A DNA stretch of 64,000 nt from Paenibacillus sp. JCM 10914 (lineage in GTDB: Bacteria > Bacillota > Bacilli > Paenibacillales > Paenibacillaceae), in contig NZ_BAZR01000007.1 in assembly GCF_001315105.1 (NCBI RefSeq), positions 1 through 64,000 of the forward strand, given 5' to 3'. This document shows, one piece after another, positions 63,426 to 64,000 of this stretch (position 1 is its first letter; each line of letters begins with the position of its first letter). The notes below the pieces were generated by a model. That model was not told where the DNA came from. It was given only the letters and a program-made list of their open reading frames with translations, and made no database searches. The position numbers and the translations under genes are program-made.

Positions 63426-63755
63426 GTGAGAGAGAACAGTCCAGCCCGCGACGTCTTTGACGCCATCGCTGATCCAACAAGACGCCAGCTGATTTACCTG
63501 TTATCCGAAGCAGAGGAACTGCCACTTCATGAATTGACCTCGCAGTTCGATATGGGCCGGACCGCGGTATCCAAGCATCTGACGATCTTGAAAGAGGCGG
63601 ATCTGGTGCATGACCGCAAAGTTGGCCGAGAAACCAGATTCAAATTGAACGCTGTACCGCTCAGGGAGATACAAGATTGGGTGTCATTCTACAGCAAGTA
63701 CTGGAACATGAATATGATGCGTTTAAGCCAACTATTGGAGGAGGAAGAAGAATGA
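63426..63755 (+). CDS. ArsR-family repressor of an ArsR-SRPBCC pair
   Basis: A 109-residue winged-helix repressor. The DNA-binding segment is LHELTSQFDMGRTAVSKHLT with the wing HDRKVGRETRFKLN. It has no metal-binding cysteines and belongs to the group that is usually encoded beside an SRPBCC (AHSA1) protein. GTG 63426 follows AGGAGAGGG. It overlaps the next gene by 4 bases, so both proteins are made together. It is probably self-repressed through the two sites at 63288 and 63317. Confidence 0.88.
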   Translation: MRENSPARDVFDAIADPTRRQLIYLLSEAEELPLHELTSQFDMGRTAVSKHLTILKEADLVHDRKVGRETRFKLNAVPLREIQDWVSFYSKYWNMNMMRLSQLLEEEEE

Positions 63756-64000
63756 ATGAAGTATTAACTATGGATTTTCAGTTCGCCACAACCATCGAGA
63801 AGCTTTGGGTTTCGGTAACGGATTCGAGCAAGCTCGCCAAGTGGATCGCGGACAATGATTTCAAGCCTGTTGTAGGTCATCGCTTTCAGTTTCGCCATGA
63901 GCCTTCCGAGTATTGGGACGGCATTGTTGAAGGTGAAGTCGTTCTCGTAGATGAACCTAACCAAGTCTCGTATACCTGGTCTACCGGCGATGAGCGGCAT
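63752..64000 (+). CDS. SRPBCC (AHSA1-type) protein, cut by the window end
   Basis: The first 83 residues of a START-like fold protein. MNEVLTMDFQFATTIEKLWV and KLAKWIADNDFKPVVGHRFQ are typical of AHSA1/CalC-type SRPBCC proteins, which bind hydrophobic ligands in a deep cavity. The gene continues past the window. Its ArsR partner overlaps it. The ligand could be the signal for the repressor, though that is inference. Confidence 0.85.
   Translation, partial: MNEVLTMDFQFATTIEKLWVSVTDSSKLAKWIADNDFKPVVGHRFQFRHEPSEYWDGIVEGEVVLVDEPNQVSYTWSTGDERH

Overview
The window looks like a chromosomal segment of a Paenibacillus-type Firmicute. The evidence is a family 11 xylanase, three LplA/LplB/LplC-type sugar-transport clusters with AraC-like or YesM/YesN-like regulators, Fur/Per-type boxes, CcpA cre sites, strong Shine-Dalgarno sequences, frequent TTG/GTG starts and many intrinsic terminators. 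No tRNA, rRNA or CRISPR array was seen. The first ~74 bases look like the end of an IS3/IS150-group insertion sequence.

Layout. 0.2-3.5 kb: a BltD-like acetyltransferase, a nucleotidyltransferase, a secreted GH11 xylanase with a cre site at its promoter, and a lipoprotein with an FGE-sulfatase-type domain. 3.5-7 kb: a TPP riboswitch with its own terminator controlling a thiamine-salvage operon, tenA-thiM-thiD-thiE. 7-11 kb (minus strand): a Fur-controlled siderophore-type iron ABC transporter. 11-15.5 kb: single genes (phosphotransferase-fold protein, WYL regulator, ArsR regulator with an MDR oxidoreductase, DinB). 15.9-27.2 kb: sugar cluster A, two paralogous putative glycosidases (GHL6/GH42-trimerisation type) flanking a permease pair and a lipoprotein, followed by a membrane-anchored AraC-type regulator and a beta-hydroxyacid dehydrogenase. 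27.4-30.3 kb (minus strand): DUF418 protein plus a DesK/DesR-like two-component system. 30.5-36 kb: a small membrane-anchored protein, MarR regulator plus hydrolase, and a divergent AraC regulator and GH2 beta-mannosidase. 36.3-43.3 kb: sugar cluster B (two permeases, lipoprotein, YesM-type kinase, YesN-type regulator) with a cre site. 43.5-46 kb: YdeI/DUF1801-type small proteins and an AlkD-like glycosylase. 46.3-56 kb: sugar cluster C, a LacI regulator divergent from a seven-gene operon (DUF4832-like protein, GNAT-like acyltransferase, second DUF4832-like protein, Gfo/Idh/MocA dehydrogenase, two permeases, lipoprotein). 56-59.4 kb: a small membrane protein and a three-gene DUF6530-like/MoxR AAA/VWA set. 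59.5-64 kb: a Fur-box-preceded ABC exporter, a TetR regulator with an MFS transporter, and an ArsR-SRPBCC pair cut by the window end.

The three sugar clusters contain no ATPase gene, so they probably share an MsmX-type ATPase encoded elsewhere.

Ten genes are interrupted by 13 frameshifts. Twelve are net -1, and several lie in short G, C or A runs where one restored base gives a perfect family-length protein. Consensus indel errors are the simplest explanation, but nine of the 13 fall in transporter membrane subunits, and two paralogous permeases break at the same codon. The most unusual candidates are the DUF6530/AAA/VWA set with its A9 junction, the sugar cluster C operon of unknown substrate, and the mirrored 12-bp tandem repeats between its LacI gene and its first gene.
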